The notes: generated from the letters alone by a model not told the origin. 64,000 nucleotides of DNA from Trichostrongylus colubriformis (GCA_963978905.1 OZ022256.1:26189426-26253425); one strand, 5' to 3'; shown: positions 1 to 14,600, numbered from the stretch's first letter. Made by a program: numbers and translations.

Positions 1-476
1 ACATCTTATTTGAGCATTAGCTTTCAGATAGAACCCAAAAAAATGCTGTCAAGGACAATATTAGAAAGGCACCATACATCACCTTATTCATAGCACGTCC
101 ACGCTATCCAAGGACCAGATCAGGATAGGTTAACTAACTCTGCTTCACTGCCATTGGAGGATGAACATAAGTTCCGTGGCAGTAGCAGGCCATCGGGTAC
201 ATAACTAGATAATTTCAAAACTGTTGATTTGTAAAATTGAAACAACTGACCTACATATTTCAGGCTAGAAACGCTAGGCACCAAGCTTGTCTACAAGAGG
301 ACTTTTTAAAAAAGTTCGACCCGAGTCTCGAAGTCTCACATTGTTGTCACCATTGGGACAGGAGAATATTCAAACAAAGGTTGTCAATGAATGATGAGGA
401 TGGAGGTCGAATCTTCAAGTTCTCTTGAAGGCACAGTAAAGGGTAAGAGCTGGTAAGGCATATTTTCTGAGTATGA

Positions 477-735
477 ACATTCCAGACTAGAAGAGATGGA
501 CTACGGCGAAACTTCCATTGAAAAAGCGCGCCTTGCGGTCTTCGCCGAGATTCCTTAGCGTTGCTAGTCACATTGCCTCCATCCACCAGGGCGAGTTCAT
601 CGCGGTTGGTTGGCTTGGCCCTCGCCGTCTGCGTTCACTCCTCGGCGACTATTGATGCAGAGTGGCCGAAGGGAATACGTGGGAGTTTTTCCGGTTTCTA
701 CTCCTCGCATTTTTGACCATTTCTATCTGTTATGT
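477..735. repeat. Dispersed repeat with AAAAAGCGCGCCTTG word
   Basis: Aligned by eye with 6255-6545 (AAAAAAGCGCGGCTTGGAGTC) and in its right half with 26323-26480 (GGNCCANCCGCC...TTTTTCNGGTTT). GC-rich with a T-rich tail. No coding content recognised. Confidence 0.45.
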
Positions 736-1132
736 AATTCTCAACTGTTGCACTACTGATAACTTTGACTTTTACATTCCACTATTATTCCATAAAAATC
801 AACCCTAGCGGTGTCCTTAGAAAAGATCAGTAGATAAGTCGACGAAGATTTACGTAGTAAAGCTAAAACCGTGGTCGGATTCTGCAAATCACCTTGCGAT
901 AGAACCCAGACGATGACAAGATCATAAGTACAGAATGTAACAGGATTTCGTACAGTAATCGAACCCGGCACTGCCAGCCAATTAGCTTTTAATCGAACCG
1001 GAATGTATGCGGAACTCAAAGCTACTTACCACTAGCTACGGTCGGTATGGGTCATGGTGTGTAGGAATGGATGTTGGGATCAGGGCTGTAGAGCGCAGCC
1101 GAAAGTGAAGATTTTATCAAGTAGGAATAATA

Positions 1133-1740
1133 TTAGGTTGTAAGGAATTTTCTGGCCCCTTTTTCGCGTCCACAAAATAATTCAAATTTGAAAGCAACAA
1201 AAAATTTTTGAATTTTTTGAAGGAATGAAAAAAATTTTTTAAACACAGACTTTCCTTACAATTCTATTAGATTTTTAAGCATTAGAGCAATTTCGAAGGC
1301 AAAAAAGACACTCGTAGGATGACTTCATTTCACGAGTTTCAGTTTGCTCGAACCGTAACGGAGGCAGCCACAAATCTGAGCATTGCAAAGGGAGGAGATA
1401 AAGCATCAAATGGAACAGTTTGTTTCTGGTTTATGAAGCGCAGAAAGATAATGAGCTACACGAATTTTCAATTGATTGTATTGACTTTCTTAATACCCAA
1501 AACTCAAAAAATGGGTGTTGCGCGAACGACTCGAAACAGTCGTGTGCTACCGCAGTTTTCACAGATCGGCCTCCAGAAAGAAGGAGTTGCAGACTGGAGC
1601 CCTTGCTCGTCCATCATACTCATTAGATCTTGCGCTACTTGACTCAACCTTTTCAAACGTCTTGGCACCTGCTTCAGTAGCTGAGTGCTCAGAAAGCATG
1701 ATGATTTGAAATTGACTTTTTAGATTTTGCGCGATGTAAA
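1133..1740 (+). mobile_element. mariner relic, internally deleted
   Basis: TTAGGTTGTAAGGAATTTTC follows a TA at 1131-1132, a typical mariner end. From 1319 the frame MTSFHEFQFARTVTEAATNLS with a later CFWF resembles the N-terminal helix-turn-helix of mariner transposase. From about 1515 another frame gives ERLETV and then PSYSLDLALLDSTFSNVL, the region of the third catalytic Asp ([14 protein letters not shown] in the family). The catalytic middle is missing. A reversed end-like piece lies at 1247-1267. I did not find the right end. Confidence 0.65.
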
Positions 1741-4700
1741 CCAACAAACTTTTATCAAAATGTGATAAGCAAATACGCGTCATGTTGAAGAAAATGTGAT
1801 AGATCGAATGGTGCTTCCTCTATAGGGGAAAAAATGAGGTTGAGCCGAGTTATGATCTCGTGAAGGTAAACTTGAGAAAACCGGCCAAACTTTACTTACT
1901 GCCTAATAAAATGGAAAATGTTTGCGTCAATTGCATAGTGTGCACTTGTAGCACACCTCTATTCGACTCTTGTGTCCAGCGCTCAGCTAACTCGTTATCA
2001 CGAAATGTACATCCGCGGGTCCACAAATGCCTGACAATAAGGACGACTGAAAAGGTTAAAGGAAGGAAAGTCGGTGAATGCAATCAGACCCCGAAATCCT
2101 ATGATGGAAGTCAGTTTTAATTACTTGTTTACGATAGATTTTGCACAGTTCCTTGCCTCGATGCTTTCATAGTTAGTCTATGCAATTCCTCTGGGGTGAG
2201 TGGAGTGCCATAAGATCCATCATGGAGCACAAAAATGACCAATCCATCAAAAAGGGGCGGAAAATAATGTGCAATTTTGAAATGTTGCAACAGGTCCAGC
2301 TCATAGTTTACTTGATTCTGCTTGCGCCAACACGCCGTTCAATATGCATAAGCCAATTCGCCAAAGGTCATCACAATTCCTAGTGGAAGCAGAGTACATG
2401 GCGCATTCCAGAAAAGAGTTGAACAGCGCTAAATACGTCTTCCTTAGAATGCTTATGATTGTCGAGAGTATAACACGTGGGAGAAAGACTCACTAAGCAC
2501 TGAGCCTTCAAAGGAATAAAATTCCGTAAAAAATTGATCCATCTCTCGATGAAGCATGAAAATTAATTAATCCTTCGCAAAATGAGTGAAATAGCCCGAA
2601 AAAAATTGAAGACACGATTATGAATGAAAAATTTCCTTGAAACTTCTCCGATAGAAGCGGAAATTTGAATTTTCTAGAAACGTAGCTGTTCTCTGGAGGA
2701 GGGATTTCCTCGCAGTTTTTGTGCTTGGAGACAAGACAACAAGCAATCAATTCTCTGTGTGAGTTTGCAGTAATGGCTGACTAGCTGGGGTAGGCTAACT
2801 CCGGCGAACAACTCAACTATCGAGTAAAGCGGACTCGACGGGAAGTTGATTGGTGGCTTCAAAATAACCGCTTCAGAAAGAGAGTGATAGTCGCTCCTTT
2901 ACTACTGGAACAAATCACTCTTTCTCCGTGCCGCTGGCTCCCTGCCATGCGATCAAGAGCGTTCCAGGAGAGCAGGGTGAGCCGTTGGCACATGAAATCC
3001 ATGCTTCATGTTTATTCTGAAAGAGCTCAAAATGACAACAAGCCCGAATTTCGAACCAAGCATTAGAGGAGCAGCATGGAAGTGCCGCTCTAAATAGACA
3101 AATCAGCGACCCGGCCGCTTGAAATCCGCCATGGACAAACTCCTAAATTTCTGAATTATTGCTGAATACTTTCAGCATTTATTTAGTTGAGCAGAAATAT
3201 GAAGTTGATGAATGCCCAATGAGCTTTGACAGAAAATCGATTCCCTCAGAGGATGAGTTCCAAAGTGGAGGAAAGCAAGGGAGGCTGGGAGAGAGGGGAT
3301 GAGAGAGGTGGAGCGTGTCGGGGAAGCCGAACGATTTGTGGAAATTCACAACAACTGCTGGAGTGCCGCCCTTTGCAATGGCTTCGCATGGAAAAAAGGG
3401 CATACCTTGAGTACATTTCATAGGCTTCATCACAGCAAAAATGGTAAAACCTTTTTAGCTTTGACATTTTCTAAGATTTAGAAGAGGGTCAATTAGGAAG
3501 CTGCATCTTCGAACTCCAACGGCATTTTCCAGTCCTTGGTGATTCACAATTGAAAGAAAAAAATTCCTGTAAAGAGCTATCGCGCCACGAATCTCGCGTT
3601 TTCAATTTATCTCTAACGTTACCTCGAAAGATGAAAACAGTATAGAGGGAGGTGGTGGGGGCACCCCACCGTTCTCGACGTACTACGCTATCAACTCCAT
3701 GAGGTAAAAACAGCTCATTTTCAAGGCTTCAACAAAATGAAGGCGTGGTGTACAGATTGAAACAGGGATAGTCAGTTGTTCAGCGTTCTGTGAGGTGCTC
3801 CCCCAACCGCCTCATTGCGATAGCACCCAATTATGCTTCCTGCAGACAATGGGATGCGCTGGGCCACTCACAATTAAAGGCAGCATTAGGGGAAATTCGG
3901 ACGAAAAGTAAAAGAAATAGTGAATCTGTAAGTCGAATAGCCTAGTAACAGGACAGTGAAAAAAACGGATGGAAATGGCCAAAAACCCGAGAAATAGTAC
4001 CCCCTTCTCTTGTTGATCCTCAACGCGGACGACCTATCCGTCAAGAGGCGGATACTCCGAACGAAATTTCCATTGGCATGCTGCCAAGTAAACGCAAGGG
4101 AGTATTTGGAAATATGTCAGCATTTTTTCCTGGAGTGCGCTTCAGGCTAAAACTGGGAAAGGGCGCTGCAATACCTTCGATCTCACCGCATATCCTTGGT
4201 CGCTCTCATGGTAGCCGACCAGGTATGACGTCGATAGGAGGCGGGGTCGATTATCGAAGGGCGGCAGCTCTTATCGTTGCGCCGTTTCTACAGCTCAGAG
4301 GTGCACATTTTCACCGGGATTTCGCCACAGATACTTATCAAAGTTAGACATCTCATAGGTCGTTGAATTCGACACATCGAGACGAATCTAGTGCTTCTGA
4401 TTTTTTCTCATTTTATCCATTTTTAACAAAGTTATGACGGGGCGACGGTTTGTGCCGTTTAATCCGTCGCCCACCGTCGATTTTTCAAAAAATGTGATCG
4501 GTATTGTAGTCTTCTTAGGCTCATAGTTTCTTTCAGGGAATTCTCAGTTAGTTCTTTCAGGAAATTCTCAGTAGCCACATTATCCCTAATGCTGTCGTTA
4601 ATGTGAAAGTGATATCCTGATGCGAGTGGACAGATGCAGCGACGATTTTGTAGAAAGGAAAGTGAGATGAGTCGATATATGCGCTGATGATCTTACCCAG

Positions 4701-5628
4701 ATAATTCTAGGCATATGGCGAATTGGGTGGCCTGGGTACCTACTGATTCGGGAGTTGTCCAAGAGCCATGCATGTGTAAGAAGTTCCGCTTGTTAGTACT
4801 TGATTAATGGAAGGCGGCTGTGAGAGGAGCGGAGTTGTGAATTTTTGAGGGTATCCAACCGACAAACATAGATTTGAGGGGGGGGGGGGGAAGGGGTGGG
4901 GTGAGGTAGGGTGGAAAACTCTATAATCCCTCTCGGAGGAGTCGGGACGTCGGGAGAACGGGGACAAAGATGAGTGTTTGTAGCAGTAGAAGGCGAACCA
5001 CCTTTTGTAAGCGGGCAGTGCTCCAAGTATACCACGAATGTCCGTGATCGAGGTCCATACATGGAGCACTAGAATTTCTCTAGAAAAAACCTCGAAAATT
5101 TCCAGAAACCCAAATGAAAGAACCATGAGTGTTTGATAATTTGCAGGAATTCTTAAACGGCTACAGTCTTGACCCACGGGTGCAGTCATCAGATCTGATC
5201 CATCCCAACAGAGCCAAGAGGATGTGCCATCGCCACGACACAGTTTTTTCGCACTGTTTTGGAAGACAAGATCTTTGAAGAAAATAGAAGCTTCCTACGA
5301 TTCTAATGATTCTAGTACAAAGCTATTGAAAGGTGTCGTCACCGTCACCCGTTTGGTACTCGAATCAATGCTATGATCTGTGTCTACTGAGGTTATTCCA
5401 TTCAGGGTGCTATTCGAATCTATCGGGAGAACGGTGAAATCAGCTGGCTATAGCAAGAAATTTCTAGAAATGTTTGATAACGTCATCTCAATACATAGAA
5501 TTGCGTCCTTGTTCTTTATTTTTCAAAGATAATGAAGGATATAATTGATTATGGCAGATTTTCAAGTACAAATTGTGGAGCCCCTTCTCGGAAGCATTAC
5601 GTTGTAATTTTCTAATCCAATAGAAGCC
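1741..5628. other. No gene recognised
   Basis: Only short frames on both strands. 1898-2048 (minus) has exon-like borders (CTTTTCAG, GTAAGT) and one open frame, but I do not recognise the protein. A run of 13 G is at 4878-4890 next to a unit of the GGACGTCG repeat family (about 4930-5030). Confidence 0.5.
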
Positions 5629-5947
5629 TTATCCGAATGTAAGCTCCGTTCTCCTTTTTGCCTCTAATCTGCATGGTGTCGCACAACAGCTGAAGAAAGA
5701 TGCTGCAGTGGTTTCTATCGGATCTACTGATGAAGTACCATGATTCTTACGCGTGTAAGGCATAGAGTCGCCATCTGTCGCGTGGTGCACCACGTGCGAC
5801 GCGATCTCTCAAGTGGCTGACGATGGAATCGTCCGTATCCCCTCTGTTGTAATGAATGATTCCAGCGAGGTCACTGAACCGGTACCACACTGCTTGCTCG
5901 AAGGGGCATGCTCGAGCAAGTGTATCCCCTTTTTTCATGAAGTCCAC
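5629..5947 (-). CDS. Last two exons of an unidentified gene
   Basis: Exon 5947-5751 has a clean acceptor (TTTTCTTAG) and donor (CACGC/GTAAGA), and only one of its three frames is open. That frame reads VDFMKKGDTLARACPFEQAV then WYRFSDLAGIIHYNRGDTDD and more, 65 codons, ending in phase 2. A 61-nt intron ending TTTCTTCAG leads to 5689, where the phase-matched frame runs 20 codons to TAA at 5631-5629. I do not recognise the protein. No signal peptide, membrane segment or known motif is visible in this part, and I found no upstream exons, so the gene may begin far to the right. The second exon also has an open frame in another phase, so the tail is less certain than the first exon. Confidence 0.35.
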
Positions 5948-8428
5948 CTAAGAAAAGTCAAGATAGAGTCACTGCCGTGAAGTGAGCTAAATAACGTTGT
6001 AGAAGAGACCGCAGCTGCGAGATTCCGACACGGCCCTTCGTGACTACCTACCCCGAGCGTTCCGACTTCATGACCTCAGAGAAGGAGTTTGTAGTGTTTG
6101 AGCACAGGAGACGCAACAATTACACGTATCATCAAAGTAATATAATGACGCACGCTTTGTATGACCCATGCCAACAGTCTTCCCTATGTATCCTCACGAG
6201 CGAACGTCAAAGGCACCAGGAGGGGTAAGAAAAAAGTGAGAAGCTGGGAATGCATGCTTTCTGAAAACAAATCTTCCACTTGAGAAGAGGTGATGAATAG
6301 CGAAACTCGAATTAAAAAAGCGCGGCTTGGAGTCTTATCCCACAGGATGCGTGTCGTTCCGCAGTTCATCAGCCGGGCGAGTTGCCGGCTAGGGCGGGAC
6401 AACGTTCGCGGTCAGATGATCTAGCCTTTCCACCCGTCTGGAGTCTACCCCCGGCTAGTGAAGCAGAGGGGTGCGACGGAGAAAGGGGTTTCCGGATTCC
6501 CATTTCTCGGGTGTTTCGCTCCTTTACTTTAATCATTCTCTTCTATTACATTGCTGAGCACCGCTACTTTTATGTTCCACAGTCTACCGAATTTACCTCT
6601 CTCGGTGTCTTTAATTCGAAACGCACATGCTAACAAGGAAAACACCTTGAACCTCTTCGAAAGGGTGGATCCGTGTCCTAGATCTATAACGAATAGGCCC
6701 ACTTCAGGACAGCGACAAACATGCCTTCAAAGCGTGCTCGCTTAGGAAGAGTTAAGGCAAAGTACATGCAAAAGGCGGGGCTCCTAACTTGGATAATGTG
6801 GTAATCACCCACAAGCTGCGTGGAGGGAAAAGGGAGAAATGTGTTCTCAGAGAAGGTCATTTTGACGTGGGAATGTCTTCAATAGGGAAAGTGATGACCT
6901 GCAGACATGAAACTGAAAGCATGGAGTTAAACATGTCGAGTACTACGCTAATGAGGCACCAACGAGGAAAGTTAGTGTAATCTAGTGGTTTCGATTAACG
7001 TCGAGATGCCAGATATTCCACTACGCATCTAAATAAAAGCAGGAGGAGCTGAAGCAATCAGTTGACCGCCCGTTGAAAATGAGTGTAGTAATAGTCAGCA
7101 GTGTTACAATTAAGAAAAAATCGAACATATTGCAAGAAAGCAAGGAAAGGCTCCTACGTTTTACGTCGATTCTCACCCTGGACGTGATTTCCCCCCAATC
7201 GCACTACATGGTATTGATCGCAGTCAAGCAGGTATGTGGTAGCTGGTGATGTTACGCTAGTCAAGAGAAGCACACGCTTGTAGAAAGAAATTGGCCCCGA
7301 GACCACGGGATTTGCCGGCCAGTTTAGATTTTTTCGAAAGTTAGAAATAAGCATTTCATCGCGATTTTTTTGCCATACCATCTCCATACCACGGCAAGGC
7401 ATAGGTTGAAGAATCCTCACGTGGAGAACGTATTTGGGTTGGAAGCTCCCGAGGATGTAGTCCGGGTCTGTCCTACCTCTTTTTAATAACTTTGAGGTTA
7501 ACAACATCAACTTTAGTCTACCAACAACGCTGATTATTAACAGCTGTGGGGGTCGTATCCTAGAAAGAAGTCACATTTCTTGAAAAAATTTTTAGCACGA
7601 TGCTTGATTATGCCTGAAATGCTTGTTCAATTAAAAAACGTTTCCTTTTCCTCAACACTAACAATATGATCGACTATCCTTATAAGAAAGTACTAATAAT
7701 ATCGCTCCTGTTGCTCATGGAAAAACTCAGTTTTGATCAGACCAAAAGGCTAGGTAATCCTACAACCCTGATGAAAAGACATTTAGAACGTCTTCGAAAA
7801 AAATTGGTAGGACGGTTCACTCCTACCTGCTCCATAAGTGACCCTATGGGGACCACCTTGACTATAACTTCTTACATTTCATGCCCTTTTTTCAAATGTT
7901 AAACTAAACTCGCGGGCCAGATCTATTTACACAACGAGTGAGTCATCCAGTGATGAATTTCATGTACGACTGTAGAGAATAGCCGAATGATTCATGATTC
8001 CGTTCACGCGGTTTCGCAAGGGGGTGTGGGAGGGGGGTGGGCAAGTCAAAATTAGAACAGTCAGTGAAGTAGGTAGGTACTCGTTTTCCCATGGTGATAA
8101 ACCCATTATCAAGAAAATGCTTTGTATTATCGTGGTTGTGGTCACTTGTTGTCAACCTATCCATCAAAATTAAAGGTGGTGGTTGAGGTTATTCGCTTGG
8201 ATCATTCCTTCCAAGTCTTCGATACTGACCGGTGGCATTTTCGTCACGAAAGCTGACGTGTCAAGCACCAAGTCATTTCGATGAGTACAGTTTTAATAAG
8301 AAACGATAAGTGGCATTCTGCTATCATGCTCATTACACCTCAATTATTCTTCGGCTAAGTCAACTCTAGGAGGCGGGACGGGACAGCAAAGTCGGCTGGG
8401 CTAAAAAGGCCGCATTCGCCACTGCCCA
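5948..8428. other. No gene recognised
   Basis: Holds the dispersed repeat at 6255-6545. A 118-codon minus-strand frame at 7510-7154 ends near a GTGAGA donor-like site but has no match I know. Confidence 0.5.
6255..6545. repeat. Dispersed repeat, second copy
   Basis: Shares AGAAGAG, CGAAACT, AAAAAGCGCG, GTCTT and the T-rich end GTTTCCGGATTCCCATTTCT with 477-735. Confidence 0.45.
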
Positions 8429-8686
8429 GGGGATATGTACCGTTACGTCTAAAAATCGCGTTGCGGCATCGCACTCGCGGCGCCATCGGTACGACTTTCC
8501 GCAGCTGGCTGGCATTTCGCTCGGGATGCAGTAGGCTGGTATCGCGAGGGACCTTCAAAGATTGCAGTGGGAAGCTTCGGAAGTACGCCCATGTTGTGAT
8601 TGCTGCTGTTTCAACAGATAAAACTACAAACAACTCGTACTCGCCGCGGGTGGCCGCGCGATTTTCGACGTAACGGTATACACCCC
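8429..8686. repeat. Foldback/MITE with GTGTANACC-type ends
   Basis: Left GGGGATATGTACCGTTACGT and right, reversed, GGGGTGTATACCGTTACGTC, followed by AAAATCGCG in both. The inside has no coding content I trust. Similar ends are seen near 9293, 18823, 19974, 31320, 38745 and 52140. Confidence 0.65.
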
Positions 8687-11600
8687 ATCTCGGGGCCCTT
8701 TTTTCGCGCGACACTTTGCCGCAGATAGGCTTCCTAGAGCCCTAGTTCTCAAGTGAACGACATCTTTTGAGGACCCTCACCACGGTCTTTGAATATATGA
8801 ATGGATGGGGGACTGCCCATGTACAACAGTAAGACGTCTTTACATAACCGATGTGCCCTCAACGTATCTAATTACCATATACGTATCCAGATAAGGCCCT
8901 AAGGTCCATGCACACACTGTTCAAAATTCATGAGGAGAGATGTTAGGCCGCATTCGTACTCTGCCAGTCGGTGACAGGACGTGGCAGCATTGTCTCGACG
9001 TCTCCGCCTATGCCACGTTGACCCATTACCTGCGTTGTCACTGACCTTCGCCAGCGCTACTTCGCTTTGCTGCCTGTAAATGCAACCACACCCTGCCAGC
9101 GCAGAGTCTGATGGCGGTCATAGGCCGCCGTCAGGCTCCGCGATTTTGCGGCGCCCCGGATCTGCACGCGAAATTGTGGCAATGGAAGATCTCAGACAGC
9201 ACCATCACGTGCAAAAGTGCAAAGCCGCAAAAGCGCGAAATCGAGAAGTCTGACGGCGGCCTTATCTTCAGTTACACAAGCCCCCTACCCGGGTGTGTAC
9301 CCTTACGTCAGGATTTCGCCCGACGACGAGCGGCGTGCGAGGCAGTGTGTGCGAGCTATGCCCGTCGCGAGTTGGGTCTTAGTACGATTACGTGGGAATG
9401 CTAGGGGCGCGGCGCGATACACATTTGACGATACGCTTCTGGACCCAACAACATGGTGCGTCCGTGTCCGTGTTCAGTGGCTATATCATGTTGCAGAATA
9501 GAAAAAGCGGCATTTCCAAAACAGATAAAAAAAAGAAGAAATTTTCTATGCCTCTAAGCTTAAATTCAGTGTTGGTGCGCAAATTTACGTCAAATTGGCC
9601 ACTTTTTTGCCTGAAGACTTTTTTCGAATCACTCTGTAAATGGAGTATTTGGACAGTTCATAGGTGCTGTATGTTTATGCAAACACTGCATGAGATTTCA
9701 ATTGATTGCCGGCTAAGCCACTTTTTATTGACTAAAACTACCAATTCATAGCGTGGAAGTTGGTCTGAATTCAATAGATCCAAACTGAAGAAAATATGTT
9801 GTAGATCAGTCAAATATCGATCGACGTAAAATGCTGCACAATACTTAATATAGGAAAAATCCTCCTATAAAAAAAGTGGCATTACTCACGGAATGTCCCA
9901 ATATTACTTATTCAAGCCTAACCCGTATGCACGTAACACGTATCAGCGACTAATATAATACTAAGAGATAAGGGTAGATGGATGAGAATTGTCTCGGGTG
10001 AGAAAATGACACAGGTATCCCAGTGATTAGAGAGGAAGCATTCGCTCGCCATGCAGGACTTGTTCAGTTGCTACTTTATGTGAAGCAACAGCCAGGACGC
10101 AGCTCCTTCTTACGATGCTCCACCTGTTTTGACCATTTCTTGGTCGCATCTATAGTGGGAAATGGGAATGATGTGGGAGAAAATTCTAAATGACCATGCT
10201 TCTACACCTCATTTTGCATGTGATGAAGCCGGGTCCTCTATTGGTAGAGTAGAACGGTGTTCTTCCCTGAGTTTGTGAAAACGGAAACAACGTCTCAAAC
10301 TCTTGAATTTACATGGGGCATTAAGGCATACAGAAGGGTAGATACGCCTGTGTTGTGGTACCGAGAAGGTCTATCAGGAACTGCACTTGATAGTGATGAG
10401 GATGGTCTCCGCGTAGATGCTCCTGATTAACGATCCCAACTGCACCATCATACCTTCTTGGCTCACCGACTTCGCCCTGACCTTTCACTTTCAGTGTGAT
10501 AGGTTTGTCCCTTTCTCGACCCTGCTCTATTACTACTTTACCTACCGTTATCGATACCAGACAACTAACCTATCAATAAATAATTTTTTTTGATACATAC
10601 GTCTCCTATTCATTAGTAATTCCGTAAAGCAGACTGAGTACCATATGAGTCTTCCTTCTCCTACACCGCATGATTAGGAGATATATGAATGGAACTTATG
10701 TCCATTTTACAATGAAGAAAAATTTCTGTTCTAAGTGAGCCCGTGGAATAGGCCCTCTACTCTCTTGGTGAAGTCGAGATCTAAGCACTCTACCACCATA
10801 CTTTGTAACTGCACAGAAATTGGGCGTCAGTCTCCGCGACCAACCTTACCTTTTTTCCTCTGGTCTTTCTTTTTTTCTTGTTATCTGGAGCGTCTTCTGG
10901 CGCATTCGAATACATAACTAGATAAACACTTGGCAACATCAGTCGAGATTGACGAGAGAAATTTCGTTTCCTTTTTCCGTTTTTACGAATTCCCTGTTTC
11001 TGCAAACCATCGATTCGAATGATAACAATCGATCGACATCGACCAGGCCCAATTGACATGCTTCCACGTGTGATGTGCGCAGTTGTGTGCGCCAGCACAA
11101 CTGCTGGTAAAAAAAGAGCTCTATTTCTCAGGTTCACGACCATTTTATTACGTTTTTCCTCTGCTTTTGTGGGATTCAACTTCTCCGCTTTCATAGTCCG
11201 TCAGCACCACTGGATGAAAGACTCAGTTAAAATGAACAGTTGGGTAAACTTGAGTATTCCGAAAGGCGGAACACGTAAACTATGTCAGGAGGTCATTGAG
11301 ATAAATTGTACGCTCAAGGCTCAAAAGACCATACACTGGATGGCAAGCTAGCCGGTGACCAAGCTCCTAACACAAGCGGTCGCGTCTTCTGGGTGCGTAT
11401 CACTGCCACGCCTTACAAATCTACGTGGCTCCGATCGATATTCAATGCGGCGTGCAGGAAGACGCACCTGTTGCGGAAGTAAGAGAGAACGGAGCGGCCT
11501 ACTTCTCAGCTTTTCACACTTTGGCCACTTTACACTCTTTATTTACAGCCTCACTAGGCATCAACTGTAATTTTCACCCTCATTCAACTAAATTATCCCT

Positions 11601-14600
11601 TGAGCGCCCTTTAATAAAACCCGGTAAAAAACGGAGCTCCGCCCCCCTTCCCAATCACTGTCATGCTGGGGAAACGTCGTCGCTACAGATACCAAGGATA
11701 TGGAACAAAAAAGGTTCGTGGAATCCAATCGGATAGGATGTTTCGGTACATCTTTTCGAATCCTTTCGCAGGTGACAGCAGAACTATATGACTCCTATAC
11801 TAGATCGCATAATTAGGTGTGTGGAACACAGCGAATAAATTGCGAAGGTTCGAGCGCAAAAACATTCATTACTTATTTATTATGCTGTCATCCACAGATT
11901 AGTCACGATTCTGGCCACTATCGTATGGAACTAGGTCAAGTAGATGAGGCAGGAGCAGCGGAATGATTCTGGGGTAAAGAAAACTGGTACTACACTTAGG
12001 GTGATCTCTATGCTTTGCGGTGCCCTCTTCACCGAAACCTACGATAGATTTCTAAGTATTTCAAACTTCCCGATATATTTTTTCAAAAATTTTCGTTCAC
12101 AGATGACTCCAGTAAAGAAATGGCCAGCCTCAGGTATGTTTTCCACGTCGATTAGGGTTGTGTAGCCAGAAGCTCATTGATGTGGTCCGAACATTTTTTG
12201 ATGAAAGTTGAAGAAAGGCAAGCAAAACGATTCAGGTGAAGAAGGCTTGTCTCACTTCACTGTGCACGGAAAACGCGGGATTCCTCCCACGCGAAAGAAG
12301 TAGGTTCTCTTATTTCACAGAACAAGCGAAAATTTTGCGTTTCTCTACAAAAAACCATATTGAATACCGTCACACTATTATCGCAACGCTTGTCAGCAGG
12401 CAAGATTTTAAATGCTTTTTGGTGTTTCGCCACTCAAAATCTCCTGCCCTCCGTTTCACATTAGATTTTAGCTTCTTTCCTACGACGCGCCACTTCTTTC
12501 CTTACAGCATAAGTTCTCCGCTTCGGTATTCCGCCCTCCCCCTGCCCGAAGCATCCCAAAGTGTAGCACTCGTTTTTTCTCGAGACCTTTTCCTTTATGC
12601 TAGACTTCGCTTATTGTAAGTACACGCTATGCGAAGCAATTTATTCAAAAAACAACGGAAACTGAGTGCGATAATTTTGGGACAGCATGTGTTATACTAT
12701 TTTTATAAAGTCTATACCATTTACACTGAATTGAAGTCACAAGCGGACTTCACTGTCAACGCCACAAATTAGATTAATAAAAACTCCTCGGTGTATGTAT
12801 AATTTACAATAATGGTTCTGATGGTTTGTTCATCTACCTACGAATGAGTTAAAAAAGAGGGCTCGGTCAGGAAATTAAACTATGGGCTGGAAAAACTGAT
12901 TGAAGGACGAAGTTGCTTTTTTAGGCGTAGGCGGTACAAGCAAAGGCTCGTTCCACTCGTCGAATGCTCTGGGGTTGGATAAGGCTTACGTACCCGAAGT
13001 TTGCGGACGCGATATGATTTTGTGTGCGTACAGTATGGCGTCAGAGGACTCCAAGCAGTCGTAGAATGCTTGGCTAGAGGATGAAGATCACGTGATTTTG
13101 GCATTGATCGGCTTTTCTTGAATACAGTATCCTTTTTTGATGTGATCATCAATCTTCAAATGTTTCATTGACAAATGGAGTCATTCAAAGTGCTTACACT
13201 GAATAGTAGCGAGCGAAACCAACGTTTTCCAAATAAGTGCTTTTTGTTCTTGGAGATAGGAGAATAACCTACTGATTAAGTCCACAGGGGGAGGGGAGGA
13301 GAAGGGTCGATTGTGTGAAAGGGATTACATTTATGACATCGGACGGGGAGGGAGGAAAAGCCATGCACTGCGTAAGTCGATGGAGGTTTCGGTTGTGATT
13401 GTCTACACTAAGAATAAATCCCTGGAGGAAAGCACAGGAGAAACTACATAATCATTCAGTCATTCAAAGTTGGTTGTACTGATTGATAAAAATTCGTTGC
13501 GTTGTAAATCGATTTTATTGCTTCGCTAACTGTGAACGAAATCGTAATAATTTCTTGCTAGAACCTTTAGAAGTCGAAGAGGATAGCCCGTAGTGACCGT
13601 AGGCGTACATAATACCTTAGAGCAGAAAGGGAGTCAGACTGAGGAAGGCATGAATGCGTCTGAAACGTCTGAACCCGATTTGAAGATTCATGAGCCTGTT
13701 ATTTGTGAAGCAATGAAATGAAAATGGTTGAATTCTTGGTGACAAACACGCGTAAGAACAGATTGTATTCCTCCGCCCCCTGTGACAAAAGAAAGAATTC
13801 TTGCATTGACGTCAAACACCGAGCGGGCTCTGATGCGACCATTGATAAGTGTCAAATGGCATAAGAACGACTAGTTGGCGGTAGATGTAGGACGGTACGA
13901 ATCTATCTGAGCAGGGCATAAATATAATTCAAAGGGAAGCATTTCAAAAGCATTGATAATTGATAATTATAATAGTGCTAATTTGGCTGACCCTTCTAGA
14001 TGAAAATGCGTGTGTGTGGAGGCAGGGAGGAGGGGGGAGAGGCGGTGGGATAACTACATTCTCTTGAGAAACGATACACCTCATTTCATGACATAATGGC
14101 CATGACGATTGCAGACAACACATGTTTTACTCTTTTCCATTCACTATTGTTCCGTCACGAAGTCGTGAAAAAATGGTACAATACGTAGCCACCAGCCCTC
14201 AATTCATTACGCCGTTGCGGAAATCGTACTGCTCTGCCGAACGCTTTCCGGAATAATGAGAGCAGACAATCTGCTTTCTAACCACTGCTTGCCTTTACAC
14301 TCAAAGGCAGTGGTAGGGGTGGTTTGAACCAACTACGAAAATAAAGTGAGGCTAATTTTCTTTCGTTCACTTGCGAAGGGGTGGACCACGTCAACAAAGG
14401 GGGTGGGCTGTGTCAAAAAGGAGTCAGCGAATGGAACGACGGCTCACGTAGCCTGAAGGCGCCTTTTTAGCGGGAATCACATATAGCTTTCCTAGACCGC
14501 AACTCTTACTTGGCTGGCTCGCATTAGGAGTTCTCATAACTCACGTTATCCTTACAACTGTCTTCAACACTCTACCCATTTCCTGAGCAAACAGTGGCTC

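Noticed and set aside
4740..5189. 149-codon Pro-rich minus-strand frame
   Set aside because: Produced by the poly-G run and a GGACGTCG repeat unit.
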